A DNA stretch of 64,000 nucleotides from Pseudomonas sp. DTU12.3. GTDB taxonomy: Bacteria; Pseudomonadota; Gammaproteobacteria; Pseudomonadales; Pseudomonadaceae. The position numbers and the translations under genes were made by a program. This document shows, in pieces, positions 46,606 to 58,672 of this stretch. The notes beneath the pieces are model-generated. The model saw nothing but the letters and a program-made list of their open reading frames with translations, did no database searches and was not told the origin of the DNA. Location: contig NZ_CP027218.1 in assembly GCF_004124275.1 (NCBI RefSeq), positions 1,119,501-1,183,500 of the forward strand, read 5' to 3'. Within the stretch, counting starts at the first letter, position 1; each line of letters opens with the position of its first letter.

Positions 46606-46624
46606 AAAATCCGGGGCGATTCAC

Positions 46625-46986
46625 TTCGAATTGCTGTGATTAGTTGGGACTCATGCGAGTCAAACATCAGGTGAGCCTGTGCTTTTGCACGTGTCACGCC
46701 AACGTAGATCAAACTTGCGGCTTCCGCCAGTTGCTTACCGGTCCTATTTCAGGAGCTTGGAAATACGCCGTTCTCCACGCCCATCATGATAGCAGCCCGA
46801 AACCCTACCCCCTTCGAGCTGTGGAGCATCATTAGGTTGATCTGGTCGGGATTTTTAGCCTGATTGCCGAAGATATCTGCCTTGAAATCTTGCAGCGTAT
46901 TCCCTTGGGTTACTGCGTCGAAGATTCGCGAGAGTATCGATCTCGTCGGCCAGGCCCAGCTCGCTGGTGGTGAGATCCTGCGCCAG
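46625..46986 (-). pseudogene. UvrD-type helicase, C-terminal remnant
   Basis: Minus-strand reading gives RIFDAVTQGNTLQDFKADIF, then INLMMLHSSKGVGFRAAIMM and GVENGVFPSS, a stop, and in the same frame LIYVGVTRAKAQAHLMFDS. LHSSKG and YVGVTRAK are motifs V and VI of UvrD/Rep-like helicases. The 5' side is also out of frame (LAQDLTTSELGLADEIDTL) and the helicase core is missing. The fragment ends at the IS. It may belong to the same lost module as the HNH fragment. Confidence 0.72.
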
Positions 46987-48255
46987 CTATCGTACTGATA
47001 CCGCTTTTAACCTCGTAGCTGCCTGGGTGGCCGACATAGACAAACTACCCATACCTGCTCGGTGAATATGCTCACTCCACCATTTCATCATTGGTCTTCT
47101 GCGTTCAATGTAATCCGCACGATTGTAGGCGCTACGCACCTCATCTTTGTCCACGTGCGCAAGTGCGACCTCGATCAACTCGGGGTCCCATCCCTGTTCG
47201 TTGAGGATGGTACTGGCCATGGAGCGCATGCCATGGCTCACCAAGCGCCCTTCAAAGCCCATCCGTTTCAGGGCCATGTTTGCCGTCTGGCTATTGCAGT
47301 GAGTTCGTGGGTCTCTGTCGGCTGGGAACACGTACTCTCTGTGTCCGCTGTAGGGCTTGATCGTCTCTATCAGAGCAAGTGCGTGTTCGGTCAGCGGTAT
47401 GACGTGAGCGCGTCGCTTCTTCATACGTTCCGCCGGGATCGTCCAGATTTTCTTGTCGAGGTCGATGTCAGCCCAGGACGTCGTGGCGGCTTCCGCAGGG
47501 CGGGTCATGGTGTGGAGTTGCCATTCGATCAGGCAGCGGGTTGTTCTCTTTATGCTCGCATTGGCGATGGCGACCATTAACTCTGGCAGCTCTTCCGGGC
47601 GGAGGGCTGCCATGTTCTGCTTTTTCGGCTTCTTGAAAACGGCCCGAATGCCGCTGAGCGGATTGGCAAAGATCATTCCCGAGTTCACACCGTAGGTCAT
47701 GATCTCGTTGAGTCGTTGGGTCAGTCGCTTCACTGTCTCCAGGCTGCCTTTGGTTTCCAAAGGGCGCAGCAGCTCGATGACCCTCGGGGCATTGATCTGC
47801 GAGATAGGTGTTGTTCCCAGCGATGGAAAGACATGCAGCGTAAGCGAGCGCCAGATGTCCTCGGCATACGCCTGAGTGACCGAATCTTTTTTCAGTTCAA
47901 ACCAGGCAGATGCCACGTTCTCGAACGTGTGCTCGGTTGCCTGCCTTTTTGTCTGCTCCAACTCGCTACGTTGTTCTTTCGGATCGATGCCCTGGGCGAG
48001 AAGCTCTCTGGCTTCGACCGTCTTCTTCCTGGCTTGCGCGAGTGAGAGCTCTGGATAGGTGCCGAGGCCCATATTGATGCGGTTCTTGGTGATCGGCTGC
48101 CGATAGTTGAAATTCCAGAGCGTCGAACCATTGACCCTCACGCGCAGCTGTAAACCGTCTCCATCGCTGAGGACGTAGTCCTTGTCTTTCGGCTTTACCG
48201 CTTTGAGCTGGCGGTCAGAGAGGCGGGTGGCTTGGGCGCACATGAGGTGTTCCAT
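46987..48255 (-). CDS. P4-type tyrosine integrase at ssrA
   Basis: From ATG 48255 the product is 422 residues (ATG 48243, MCAQATRLSDRQ, is an alternative; the open frame reaches 48393). An N-terminal DUF4102-type domain (LSDRQLKAVKPKDKDYVLSD) is followed by a SAM-like core-binding domain and the catalytic domain with HTMTRPAEAAT (Arg), VSHGMRSMASTILNE (HxxR) and ALAHVDKDEVRSAYNRAD (His and Tyr). It lies about 170 bp from the ssrA 3' end, pointing away from it, the normal layout for an element integrated in ssrA. It is the only integrase in the region. Confidence 0.93.
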   Translation of the reverse strand: MEHLMCAQATRLSDRQLKAVKPKDKDYVLSDGDGLQLRVRVNGSTLWNFNYRQPITKNRINMGLGTYPELSLAQARKKTVEARELLAQGIDPKEQRSELEQTKRQATEHTFENVASAWFELKKDSVTQAYAEDIWRSLTLHVFPSLGTTPISQINAPRVIELLRPLETKGSLETVKRLTQRLNEIMTYGVNSGMIFANPLSGIRAVFKKPKKQNMAALRPEELPELMVAIANASIKRTTRCLIEWQLHTMTRPAEAATTSWADIDLDKKIWTIPAERMKKRRAHVIPLTEHALALIETIKPYSGHREYVFPADRDPRTHCNSQTANMALKRMGFEGRLVSHGMRSMASTILNEQGWDPELIEVALAHVDKDEVRSAYNRADYIERRRPMMKWWSEHIHRAGMGSLSMSATQAATRLKAVSVR

Positions 48256-48292
48256 GACATCAATTGGTATTCCAAAAATTACCACTGAAGGG

Positions 48293-48316
48293 CTTGGAAT
48301 ACCATCTGGAATACCC
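48293..48316. promoter_or_regulatory. Candidate arm-type site upstream of the integrase gene
   Basis: CTTGGAATACC then ATCTGGAATACCC, matching 18884-18907 at 23 of 24 positions. A further inverted half, GGTATTCCAA, lies at 48267-48276. Binding by the integrase here could also repress its own promoter. Confidence 0.55.
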
Positions 48317-48391
48317 GATGTCGTGGATTGTGCCGGACGTCCATGGACGCTAATAGACCCTAAAGCCTTGATTTTGCTGGATTTCAGGCAC

Positions 48392-48415
48392 AAAAAAAGA
48401 CGTCCGTGGACGTCT
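48392..48415 (-). terminator. Terminator now serving ssrA
   Basis: On the minus strand, 14 nt after the CCA end of tmRNA, the stem AGACGTCC/GGACGTCT (48398-48415) is followed by seven T. It belongs to the island side of the junction and would replace the original ssrA terminator. Confidence 0.85.
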
Positions 48416-48428
48416 TTAGATGATGAAG

Positions 48429-48817
48429 TGGTGGAGCCGGGGGGATTTGAACCCCCGTCCGCCAGTACTCCGCTGTCGGTACTACATGCGTAGCCGTTTC
48501 TATTAAGTTAACCCTCAGCGACCCGAAGGGCAGGGTGCTTTGGGCGAGTTGTGTAAGTTTTAGCCGCTTCGTCCACAACGTACTGCACGGCGATTCTGTT
48601 CTATATGACAATCATTTTGGGTTTACAGACATCCCCTGATGATTGCTGGACCCGAAGGTACCAGGAGCATTGTCAGCTGCAATTAAGCAGCGAGAGCAAC
48701 ACCGTATTGGTCGTCATTGGCAACTATAAGTAGTTGCAACAGTGGATTTACGACTTCTGTTACCAAGTCGGCATGCACCTAAAGTTTCGCAACCGGCGTC
48801 GAATCCTAAACGGCCCC
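48429..48817 (-). ncRNA. ssrA: Transfer-messenger RNA (tmRNA)
   Basis: The 389-nt RNA begins GGGGCCGTTTAGGATTCGAC and ends with a tRNA-like T-arm GTTCAAATCCCC and CCACCA. The mRNA-like part encodes the tag ANDDQYGVALAA followed by TAA. With SmpB it rescues stalled ribosomes and tags the unfinished protein for degradation. Its 3' end is the attachment site of the neighbouring island and remains complete after integration. smpB is about 9.6 kb away. Confidence 0.98.
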
Positions 48818-48883
48818 GAACTCATTGCTCAGTACAGCTGTTTGAGCAACAAGCCTGCGCAGTGTACGCCAATCAGCCCACAA

Positions 48884-48903
48884 GGCCAACCCGAAGGTTG
48901 GCC
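48884..48903 (-). terminator. Hairpin terminator of the periplasmic protein gene
   Basis: GGCCAACC and GGTTGGCC form an 8-bp stem with a CGAA loop, 11 nt past the stop at 48914. Confidence 0.7.
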
Positions 48904-48913
48904 GCGACGCTGA

Positions 48914-49192
48914 TCAGTTGTTGGTACCGGTGGACTTGCGCAGTTCGACGATGGTTTGCGAGGTTTCTGCAATGCAGTCGTCGATTTTGCCTTGAGCCTT
49001 CAGCGCCTTGGCCTTGGCCACACTGGTTTCAGCGCGCTGGGTCAGTTCCGGGTTCGCTGACAGCTGCCCCTTGGCATTGTCGATGGTCTGAATATTGGCA
49101 TCGCAGAGGTCGGCAGGCTTGCCGTCAGCGAAGGAAGTGGAAGCCAGCATCGAGGCAGTAACGAACAGACCTAACAGTACAGAACGTTTCAT
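48914..49192 (-). CDS. Small exported protein, unknown
   Basis: A 92-residue protein from ATG 49192 with AAGGAG 7 nt upstream. The signal peptide MKRSVLLGLFVTASMLASTSFA is followed by a helical mature part with two cysteines (DLCDANIQTI and DDCIAETSQ), which could form a disulfide. The family is widespread in Pseudomonas without a known function. Periplasmic location is inferred. Confidence 0.8.
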   Translation of the reverse strand: MKRSVLLGLFVTASMLASTSFADGKPADLCDANIQTIDNAKGQLSANPELTQRAETSVAKAKALKAQGKIDDCIAETSQTIVELRKSTGTNN

Positions 49193-49321
49193 GTGTATCT
49201 CCTTGAACTGAGGGATCCAGACTTCGCTGGCCGTCAGGACGGGCAACCGTATGGAAGGAAAACCCCGATGCGTCGGGGTTAATCTGTGGACTACAGTCGC
49301 GCGCAAGGGTTCTATTTTTCT

Positions 49322-52128
<2,807 letters not shown>

Positions 52129-52132
<4 letters not shown>

Positions 52133-52800
52133 TGGTCCTCCAGGATCAACACCACCAGGTCTTTCGGGCCGTGCGCGCCGTACGCCAGCACTTGCTCGAT
52201 GTCGGCGGTTTTCGACGGACCGGAGACCAGCAGTGCATTGGTCGGCATACCTTGCGCCCAATTGAATTCATGTTGCACCTGAAAGAAGTTGTCGCGGATT
52301 TCGCTGGCCTTGAGCAGGGCGAAATGCACCGGCGGTACCAGGCTCATCAAGCGCGGTTCTTCGCGGGTTGGCCAGATGATCAGGCTGCCGGTGGCGGCAA
52401 TCGCGCCGAGGGTGCCGGTGAGGCTGGCCGGGGTGTCGTCGAACAGCTCGGCTTTCCACTCTTCCATCGGCCGGTCGTAGGATTTCAGTGCAGGCAGATC
52501 AGGATTGTTCGCCCAATGCTGTGTGATGCGTTGCCCATGCGCTGTAGTCGGCGCGATCAGCAGGCTCGGCAATTGACGGTCGTGCAGCAGTTGCTCGAGC
52601 AGCGCCGGCCATTCTGCGTCTGAGGTCATGTGGATTTCGGTGTGTACCGCTTCCATCAGTTTGCGCAGTTGCGGAATGCGCTGTTCGGCAGTGTAGGTGT
52701 AAGGCTGCGTCAGCAGATCGACATCGAAGTCGTCGGCAATTGGCGTGGTGCCAGTCAGACTTTTCCGCAGTTTGCCGAGGATATTGTGCTTGGCGCTCAT
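52129..52800 (-). CDS. lutC: LutC/LldG, L-lactate oxidation subunit
   Basis: A 223-residue LUD-domain protein (DUF162). It begins MSAKHNILGKLRKSL and ends with the LUD block LVSGPSKTADIEQVLAYGAH then GPKDLVVLILED, typical of LutC. It joins LutA and LutB in the iron-sulphur L-lactate oxidising complex. It overlaps lutB by one base and dld by four. Confidence 0.93.
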
Positions 52801-54254
52801 CAGCGGTCTCCCTGTTTGGCCAGATGCTCGCGGGCCATGTCATGCAGTGAGCGAGCGGCGGGTTTTGGCGCGCTGTGGTTTTGTGTCCAAGGGCCGACGT
52901 TGCTCGGGGTCAGGGCACGCAGGCGCGTGGCGAAGAAACCGAACAATCGATACAAGGTTGGAGAGCTATTGAGTTTCGCCCAGGCGTTCCAGATAAAACG
53001 TTCCTTGCGCGAATATTTGCTGCCCTGACCGCGCATCACTTGGTGCGGGCTGTCCGGGGCTTTGACGTTTTCTTCGCGCAGGCGTCGCAGGATCGCCGGG
53101 ATAGGAATTTTTACCGGACACACTTCTCCGCAGGCGCCGCACAGCGAAGATGCACTCGGGTGATCCGGGACTTTCGCCAGACCGACCATGTGCGGGGTGA
53201 TGATTTTGCCGATCGGCCCGGGATACACCTCGCCATACGTGTGACCGCCGACGCGGGTGTAGACCGGGCAATGATTCATGCAGGCGCCGCAGCGGATGCA
53301 GTTCAAGGTCTGGCGCAATTCACTGTCGGCGAAAGCCTGGCTGCGACCGTTGTCGAGCAGCACCAGATGCACTTCCTGCGGGCCGTCGAGTTCGTGTTCC
53401 TTGCGCGGACCGGAGATCATGTTGACGTAAGTGGTGATCGGAATACCCAGCGCCGAGCGGGTCAACAGTGACAGCAGCGGCACTACATCGCGGAGATTTT
53501 CGACAACCTTTTCGATGCCGGTGACGGCGATGTGCACCGGCGGCACGGTGGTGGTCATGCGGCCGTTGCCTTCGTTTTCCACCAGCAGCAGGGTGCCGGT
53601 TTCGGCCACGGCGAAGTTGACACCGGAGACGCCGATGTCCGCTTCGAAGAATTTCTGCCGCAAGACTTTGCGACCGATTTGAATGAGTTGGTCAACGTCC
53701 TTGGTGTATTCCACGCCAAGTTTGTCGTGGAACAAGGACGCGACCTGACCGGCATTCTTGTGGATCGCCGGCATAATGATGTGTGAAGGCTTCTCGTGGT
53801 CGAGCTGGACGATGTATTCCCCCATGTCGGACTCCAGGCATTCAATGCCTTGAGCCTCGAGGAAATGGTTCATCTCCATCTCTTCGCTGACCATCGATTT
53901 GCCCTTGATCACTTGCCGCGCCTCGTGAGCACGGATGATCGATAAGACGATGCCATTGGCCTCGTCCACCGTTTCCGCCCAGTGCACTGTCACACCGTTG
54001 CGGGTCAGGTTCTGTTCCAGTTGCTCGAGCAGGTCGGGCAACTTGGAGAGCGCGCGGGCTTTGATCGAATTGCCCAGTGCGCGCAAATGTTCTCTTTCGT
54101 GGGCATCGCTGAAAGCCGCTGCCCGCTTGACCATCAATGAATCCATCGCAGTGCGGAAGTTGTTCCGCAGTTGCTGATCACCGAGGGCGTTGTGCGCCCG
54201 GGTGCGGAAATCTTCTTCTACGGCGACCGTAGGAATAATCGCGGAAGTGCTCAT
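52800..54254 (-). CDS. lutB: LutB/LldF, iron-sulphur L-lactate oxidation subunit
   Basis: A 484-residue protein from ATG 54254 (overlapping the lutA stop by 4 bp; the open frame extends upstream to 54359). An N-terminal LUD domain contains EEMEMNHFLEAQGIECLESD. Two [4Fe-4S] motifs follow, CIRCGACMNHCPVY (about residue 316) and CGACGEVCPVKIP (about residue 366). LutB is the electron-transfer core of the LutABC complex. Confidence 0.95.
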   Translation of the reverse strand: MSTSAIIPTVAVEEDFRTRAHNALGDQQLRNNFRTAMDSLMVKRAAAFSDAHEREHLRALGNSIKARALSKLPDLLEQLEQNLTRNGVTVHWAETVDEANGIVLSIIRAHEARQVIKGKSMVSEEMEMNHFLEAQGIECLESDMGEYIVQLDHEKPSHIIMPAIHKNAGQVASLFHDKLGVEYTKDVDQLIQIGRKVLRQKFFEADIGVSGVNFAVAETGTLLLVENEGNGRMTTTVPPVHIAVTGIEKVVENLRDVVPLLSLLTRSALGIPITTYVNMISGPRKEHELDGPQEVHLVLLDNGRSQAFADSELRQTLNCIRCGACMNHCPVYTRVGGHTYGEVYPGPIGKIITPHMVGLAKVPDHPSASSLCGACGEVCPVKIPIPAILRRLREENVKAPDSPHQVMRGQGSKYSRKERFIWNAWAKLNSSPTLYRLFGFFATRLRALTPSNVGPWTQNHSAPKPAARSLHDMAREHLAKQGDR

Positions 54255-55075
54255 TGCGCACCCCCGGTTCGTTGCCACAGAAAGCTGGCGAGATGTTGCC
54301 CGCGTAGCGTTTCTTTTTGTTTCTCCAATGCGCCGTTGATGTTCATCAAACAGCCACAATCGGCGCTCAATACCTTATGCGCGCCGGAATCCTTTAACGA
54401 TTTGGTCTTGTCAGCCACCATCGCGCCGGAAATGTCTGGCATACGGACGCTGAATGTTCCGCCGAAGCCACAGCATTCGCTTTCGTGGTCATGGTTGACC
54501 CTTTCCACGTTGCTCAACTGCGCCAACAACTCGCGGCCGTGCAGGTGGGTGTTCATTTCGCGGCGCGCCGAACACGAAGTGTGCAGGGCGACTTTGACCG
54601 GTTCGCCGCTGTCCTTGAGCTGCACCTTGCAGACAAACAACAGGAACTCGGCCAGTTCATAGGTGCGGGCCGCGAGGGCCTGAACCTGTTTCAACGTGTC
54701 CGGCTCGTCCTTGAACAAGTCGGCGTAATGTTCGCGCAGCATGCCGGCGCAGGAACCTGACGGCACCACCACCGGATAATCGCCGGCAAACAGCGCCAGT
54801 TGCGAGCGCGCCACCGTCCGCGCCTGCTCGGTGTAACCCGAGGTGTAGGCGGGTTGGCCGCAGCAGCTTTGCCCTTGCGGGTACTCGACCCGAATCCCTT
54901 CGCGCTCCAGCAAGTGGATCGCGTCCATCCCGGCTTCGGGGTAGAACAGGTCAACCACGCACGTCCCGAACAAATAGACCCTCGACGGTTTCTCGCTGGG
55001 GTATTGCCGAGGTTCGGGCAGTGGCGGTGCCACGCGGGTCGCGTTCGGCACAGCGTTGTAAAAAAGCTCGCTCAT
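54251..55075 (-). CDS. lutA: LutA/LldE, cysteine-rich L-lactate oxidation subunit
   Basis: A 274-residue protein from ATG 55075 (CGGAGA upstream; the open frame continues to 55189). Two CCG domains are visible: GQSCCGQPAYTSGY (about residue 85) and ESECCGFGGTFSVRMPDIS (about residue 200). They bind the unusual iron-sulphur cluster of the heterodisulphide reductase type. The gene follows lldP after 150 bp and is coupled to lutB. Confidence 0.94.
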   Translation of the reverse strand: MSELFYNAVPNATRVAPPLPEPRQYPSEKPSRVYLFGTCVVDLFYPEAGMDAIHLLEREGIRVEYPQGQSCCGQPAYTSGYTEQARTVARSQLALFAGDYPVVVPSGSCAGMLREHYADLFKDEPDTLKQVQALAARTYELAEFLLFVCKVQLKDSGEPVKVALHTSCSARREMNTHLHGRELLAQLSNVERVNHDHESECCGFGGTFSVRMPDISGAMVADKTKSLKDSGAHKVLSADCGCLMNINGALEKQKETLRGQHLASFLWQRTGGAQ

Positions 55076-55225
55076 CAGGCGTGTCTCCGGGTGGTCCCGG
55101 TTATCCGTCTGTTGCGGCTGCTGAATATAGAGAACCTTGCTTTCAGCAGCCTTACAGACCGGGTGGTGAATTGCTGACGCCGGCATCACGAACCGGCGTC
55201 GGTTTTTTCCATGCTTCTTGTAGGT

Positions 55226-56920
55226 TTAGTGCACCAGCATGCCGGTGAACCAGTAGGCCTGAGCCAGGGTGATCAGGCCGACAATCGTTGCAAAGAATAG
55301 GCTGTGCTTGAGGGTGAAGCGGAACAGATCCGATTCCTTGCCCACCAGCCCGGTCGCGGCGCAGGCCACGGCGATCGATTGTGGCGAGATCATTTTGCCG
55401 GTCACGCCGCCGCTGGTGTTCGCCGCCACCAGCAGGACGTCGTTGACGCCGATCTGGTGTGCAGTGGTTGCTTGCAGCGAACTGAACAGCGCGTTGGACG
55501 ATGTATCGGAACCGGTGAGGAACACGCCCAGCCACCCCAGGAACGGCGAGAAAAACGGGAAGGCAGAGCCCGTCGCCGCCAATACCAGCGCCATGGTCGA
55601 AGACATGCCGGAATAGTTGGTGACGAAGGCGAACGCCAGCACCATGCCGATCGACAGAATTGGCCAGCGCAGTTCGTAGAAGGTCTCTTTCAAAGTGGTA
55701 AGACCAGTTTTGAAATTGATCTTCAGCACTAGCATCGAGATCAGCGCGGAGAAGAAAATCGCCGTGCCGGTCGCGGAAATCGGATCGAGTTTGAACACTG
55801 CCGGAATGGCCGTCGGGGTGGCCACGATCGGTGCGGTTTTGATCACCAACTGATCAAGGTGCGGAATCGCGAAGTTGAACACCCAGCTGTACATCGAACC
55901 GCCGGCGGCGAACATCGCCTTGAAAGGCTTCAGCGTCCAGATGGTCACCAGCACGGTGAGGATCAGGAACGGCGACCAAGCTTTGAAAATTTCCCCAAGG
56001 CTGTAAGGCGAAGCTACGGTTGTGCGTTTCTGACCGAAACCACCGGCGCTGGCGGTGATCGCGGCGCTGGATGTGGCGCCAGCGATCTGCGCGCCTGCGG
56101 TGCGTTTCGGCTGCCAGACCTTGAGGAACAGGGTCAGGGAAATCAGGCTGGCCAGGGCCGAGGTGATGTCCGGCAGCTCTGGGCCAATGAAGTTCGAAGT
56201 GAAATATTGGGTGACGGCGAAGCTCAGGCCAGCCACCAGTGCAGCGGGCCAGGTTTCACGCACGCCGCGCAGGCCATCCATCATGAACACCAGCCAGAAC
56301 GGCACGAACAGCGAGAGCAGCGGCAGTTGCCGACCGGTCATGGCGCCGATTTTGAACGCATCGATGCCGGTCACTTGGCCGGCAACGATGATCGGAATCC
56401 CCAGTGCGCCGAACGCCACCGGTGCGGTGTTGGCGATCAGGCACAGGCCGGCGGCGTACAGCGGGTTGAAGCCCAGCCCGACAAGAAGTGCGGCAGTAAT
56501 CGCCACGGGCGCGCCAAAACCGGCAGCACCTTCGAGGAACGCGCCGAAGCAGAAACCGATCAGCAGCACTTGCAGGCGCTGATCGTCAGTAATCGATAAC
56601 ACCGAACTGCGAATGATCTCGAACTGACCACTTTTGACGGTCAGTTTGTAGAGGAATACCGCCGCGACAATGATCCAGGCAATCGGCCACAGACCGTAGG
56701 CGAAACCATAACCGGCGGCGGCGAAGGCCATATCCACTGGCATCTGGAACGCGAAGATCGCCACGGCAATTGATAGCGCGAGAGTGATGCTGCCGGCCAC
56801 ATGGCCTTTGAGGCGGAACACCGCCAGCGCGAGAAAGAAGAACACGATGGGAATGACGGCCGCGAGTGCGGACACGCCGAGACTGCCGAGCGGGCTGTAG
56901 AGCTGTTGCCAGGTTTGCAT
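55226..56920 (-). CDS. lldP: L-lactate permease
   Basis: A 564-residue inner-membrane transporter of the LctP family with about 12-14 helices. Family blocks include [20 protein letters not shown] and [19 protein letters not shown], and near the C-terminus [18 protein letters not shown] and [20 protein letters not shown]. It imports lactate (also glycolate) with protons. First gene of the minus-strand operon lldP-lutABC-dld; a candidate LldR operator lies 50 bp upstream. Confidence 0.96.
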   Translation of the reverse strand: MQTWQQLYSPLGSLGVSALAAVIPIVFFFLALAVFRLKGHVAGSITLALSIAVAIFAFQMPVDMAFAAAGYGFAYGLWPIAWIIVAAVFLYKLTVKSGQFEIIRSSVLSITDDQRLQVLLIGFCFGAFLEGAAGFGAPVAITAALLVGLGFNPLYAAGLCLIANTAPVAFGALGIPIIVAGQVTGIDAFKIGAMTGRQLPLLSLFVPFWLVFMMDGLRGVRETWPAALVAGLSFAVTQYFTSNFIGPELPDITSALASLISLTLFLKVWQPKRTAGAQIAGATSSAAITASAGGFGQKRTTVASPYSLGEIFKAWSPFLILTVLVTIWTLKPFKAMFAAGGSMYSWVFNFAIPHLDQLVIKTAPIVATPTAIPAVFKLDPISATGTAIFFSALISMLVLKINFKTGLTTLKETFYELRWPILSIGMVLAFAFVTNYSGMSSTMALVLAATGSAFPFFSPFLGWLGVFLTGSDTSSNALFSSLQATTAHQIGVNDVLLVAANTSGGVTGKMISPQSIAVACAATGLVGKESDLFRFTLKHSLFFATIVGLITLAQAYWFTGMLVH

Positions 56921-56971
56921 ATGGGGTGGCCCCTAATTGTTGTTGGTCAGGCACTGTCAGCGTTTTTGGTT

Positions 56972-56988
56972 AATTGGTAAGACCATTT
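56972..56988. promoter_or_regulatory. Candidate LldR operator
   Basis: AATTGGT-AAG-ACCATTT is a nearly perfect palindrome of the GntR/FadR type and resembles known LldR sites (AATTGGT..ACCAATT). It lies between the divergent lldP and lldR genes. Repression relieved by lactate is the expected mode. Confidence 0.65.
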
Positions 56989-57182
56989 TACAAGCGCTGT
57001 TGGCTAGGGTAAAAGCCTTGATGTCGGTGTGTCAATTTGTCGCCCTGAAACTTTTGTCGAATCAGCGGTGCAGATCGCATCTGATCCGGTTTCGGCAAGT
57101 GGCGTCTGGTAGGTGTCGGCAAGGCGCCGATAGGCCAGAATAGAGAGCCCGGCGAGCGGTCGGGATCGTGGAGAAATGAGTT

Positions 57183-57950
57183 ATGGGGTTTGATCAGATA
57201 CGTCAGCGCCGTTTGTCTGACGATATTGTCGAGCGACTCGAGGGGATGATCCTCGAGGGCACGCTGAAGTCCGGCGAACGGCTTCCGGCGGAGCGCGCGC
57301 TGGCCGAGCAATTTGGCGTATCACGTCCGTCGCTGCGCGAAGCGATCCAGAAACTGGCAGCCAAGGGCTTGCTGGTCAGCCGTCAGGGCGGCGGCAACTA
57401 TGTCGTGGAAAGCCTCGGTTCGACGTTCAGCGATCCGCTGCTGCAGTTGCTCGAAAGCAATCCTGAAGCACAGCGCGACTTGCTCGAGTTTCGGCACACT
57501 CTGGAGGCATCGTGTGCCTATTACGCGGCATTACGCGCAACCGATGTTGATCGTGAAAGGCTGTCCGCTGCGTTCGCAGAGTTGCAGGACTGCTATTCGC
57601 GCCACGACGAAGTCAGTCGGGCGGAGGAGGGCGCGGCGGATGCGAAATTCCATCTGGCGATTGCTGAGGCCAGTCATAACGCGGTGTTGCTGCACACCAT
57701 TCGTGGCTTGTTCGATTTGCTCAAGCGTAACGTTGTGACCAACATTGGCGGCATGTACAAGCAGCGCACGGAAACCCGCGACATGCTGATCACTCAGCAT
57801 CGGGAATTGTATCTGGCGATTATCGAAGGTCGTGCGGAGCAGGCTCGGGAGGTTTCCAGCCGACATATCCTGTATGTGCAGGAAGTGCTGGAAGAGGTGC
57901 GGCAGGAAGTTCAGCGCGTGGCTCGGGCGGAGCGGCGCAAGGGGATGTGA
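57183..57950 (+). CDS. lldR: LldR, GntR/FadR-family regulator of lactate use
   Basis: A 255-residue protein. The GntR winged helix (LEGTLKSGERLPAERALAEQ then FGVSRPSLREAIQKL) spans about residues 20-75. The FadR-type C-terminal ligand domain contains EFRHTLEASCAYYAALR, DAKFHLAIAEASHN and QHRELYLAIIEGRAE. It is transcribed away from lldP, the standard position of LldR, and probably represses the operon in the absence of lactate. Confidence 0.9.
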   Translation: MGFDQIRQRRLSDDIVERLEGMILEGTLKSGERLPAERALAEQFGVSRPSLREAIQKLAAKGLLVSRQGGGNYVVESLGSTFSDPLLQLLESNPEAQRDLLEFRHTLEASCAYYAALRATDVDRERLSAAFAELQDCYSRHDEVSRAEEGAADAKFHLAIAEASHNAVLLHTIRGLFDLLKRNVVTNIGGMYKQRTETRDMLITQHRELYLAIIEGRAEQAREVSSRHILYVQEVLEEVRQEVQRVARAERRKGM

Positions 57951-57982
57951 TCAGTTATTTCTGTGTTGATGCTGCAATAGCT

Positions 57983-58048
57983 TTCGCGAGCAAGCCCGCT
58001 CCCACATTTGAAATGCATTCCAAATGTGGGCGCGGGCTTGCTCGCGAA
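57983..58048. repeat. Inverted REP doublet, TTCGCGAGCAAGCCCGC type
   Basis: The arms TTCGCGAGCAAGCCCGC and its complement GCGGGCTTGCTCGCGAA, with inner CCCACATTTG/CAAATGTGGG arms, make one large hairpin. It lies between the convergent lldR and smpB genes. This is one of the commonest REP types of the P. fluorescens group. Confidence 0.9.
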
Positions 58049-58070
58049 TACGCTTTAAAGGCAGAAGAAA

Positions 58071-58553
58071 TTAGTCTTCCTTGCCCTTGTTGCGTACTGC
58101 GCGTTGCAACTCACGGCCGGCATCGCGCTCGCGCTCGGTATCACGCTTGTCGTATTCCTTCTTGCCCTTGCCCAGAGCGATCTCGCACTTGACCATGTGC
58201 TTGCTCCAGTACCAGGACAGGCAGACGCAGGCGTAACCCTTTTGCTGCACCATCGCTGCAAGCTTTTCCAGCTCGCGGCGGTTGAGCAGCAGTTTGCGTG
58301 TGCGCACCGGGTCAGCGATGACGTGGGTGCTTGCGGTCATCAGAGGCGTGATGTGGCTACCGAGCAGCCACGCTTCGCCATCCTTGAGCAGGACATAGCT
58401 GTCGACCAGCTGTAGCTTGCTTGCCCGCAGACTTTTTACTTCCCAGCCGGCCAGGACCAGACCAGCCTCGAACTTGTGCTCGATGAAGTAATCGTGTCGC
58501 GCCTTTTTGTTCTGCGCGATGGTCCCTGTTGGGTGTTTCTTCTGTTTAGCCAT
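58071..58553 (-). CDS. smpB: SmpB, tmRNA-binding protein
   Basis: A 160-residue protein with the complete family sequence: [40 protein letters not shown], and the basic C-terminal tail [16 protein letters not shown] that enters the empty mRNA channel of the ribosome. It binds the tRNA-like part of tmRNA (ssrA at 48429-48817) and is required for trans-translation. Confidence 0.98.
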   Translation of the reverse strand: MAKQKKHPTGTIAQNKKARHDYFIEHKFEAGLVLAGWEVKSLRASKLQLVDSYVLLKDGEAWLLGSHITPLMTASTHVIADPVRTRKLLLNRRELEKLAAMVQQKGYACVCLSWYWSKHMVKCEIALGKGKKEYDKRDTERERDAGRELQRAVRNKGKED

Positions 58554-58672
58554 AGGGGCGGCATTATATGGAGATAAACGGCTGTCGGCTACGGTGATGC
58601 TGCGTGCTTGAGCAGGTTGAGTGAATCCCGGACAATGCGGCCTCTTTTTCTAACGCTTGGGCGTGATAAACG

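Larger units (their letters stand above)
45392..46624 (+). mobile_element. IS3-family insertion sequence, about 1.23 kb
   Basis: Imperfect terminal inverted repeats begin GTGAATCGCCCC at 45392 and end GGGGCGATTCAC at 46624; both continue to TAGACACCT inside. It carries orfA and orfB. No target duplication is seen at the flanks (ACT versus TTC), so a deletion or recombination may have followed insertion. It lies between an HNH and a UvrD remnant. Confidence 0.88.

Noticed and set aside
46625-46986. Active helicase gene
   Set aside because: Only motifs V and VI remain, with an in-frame stop and a frameshift.
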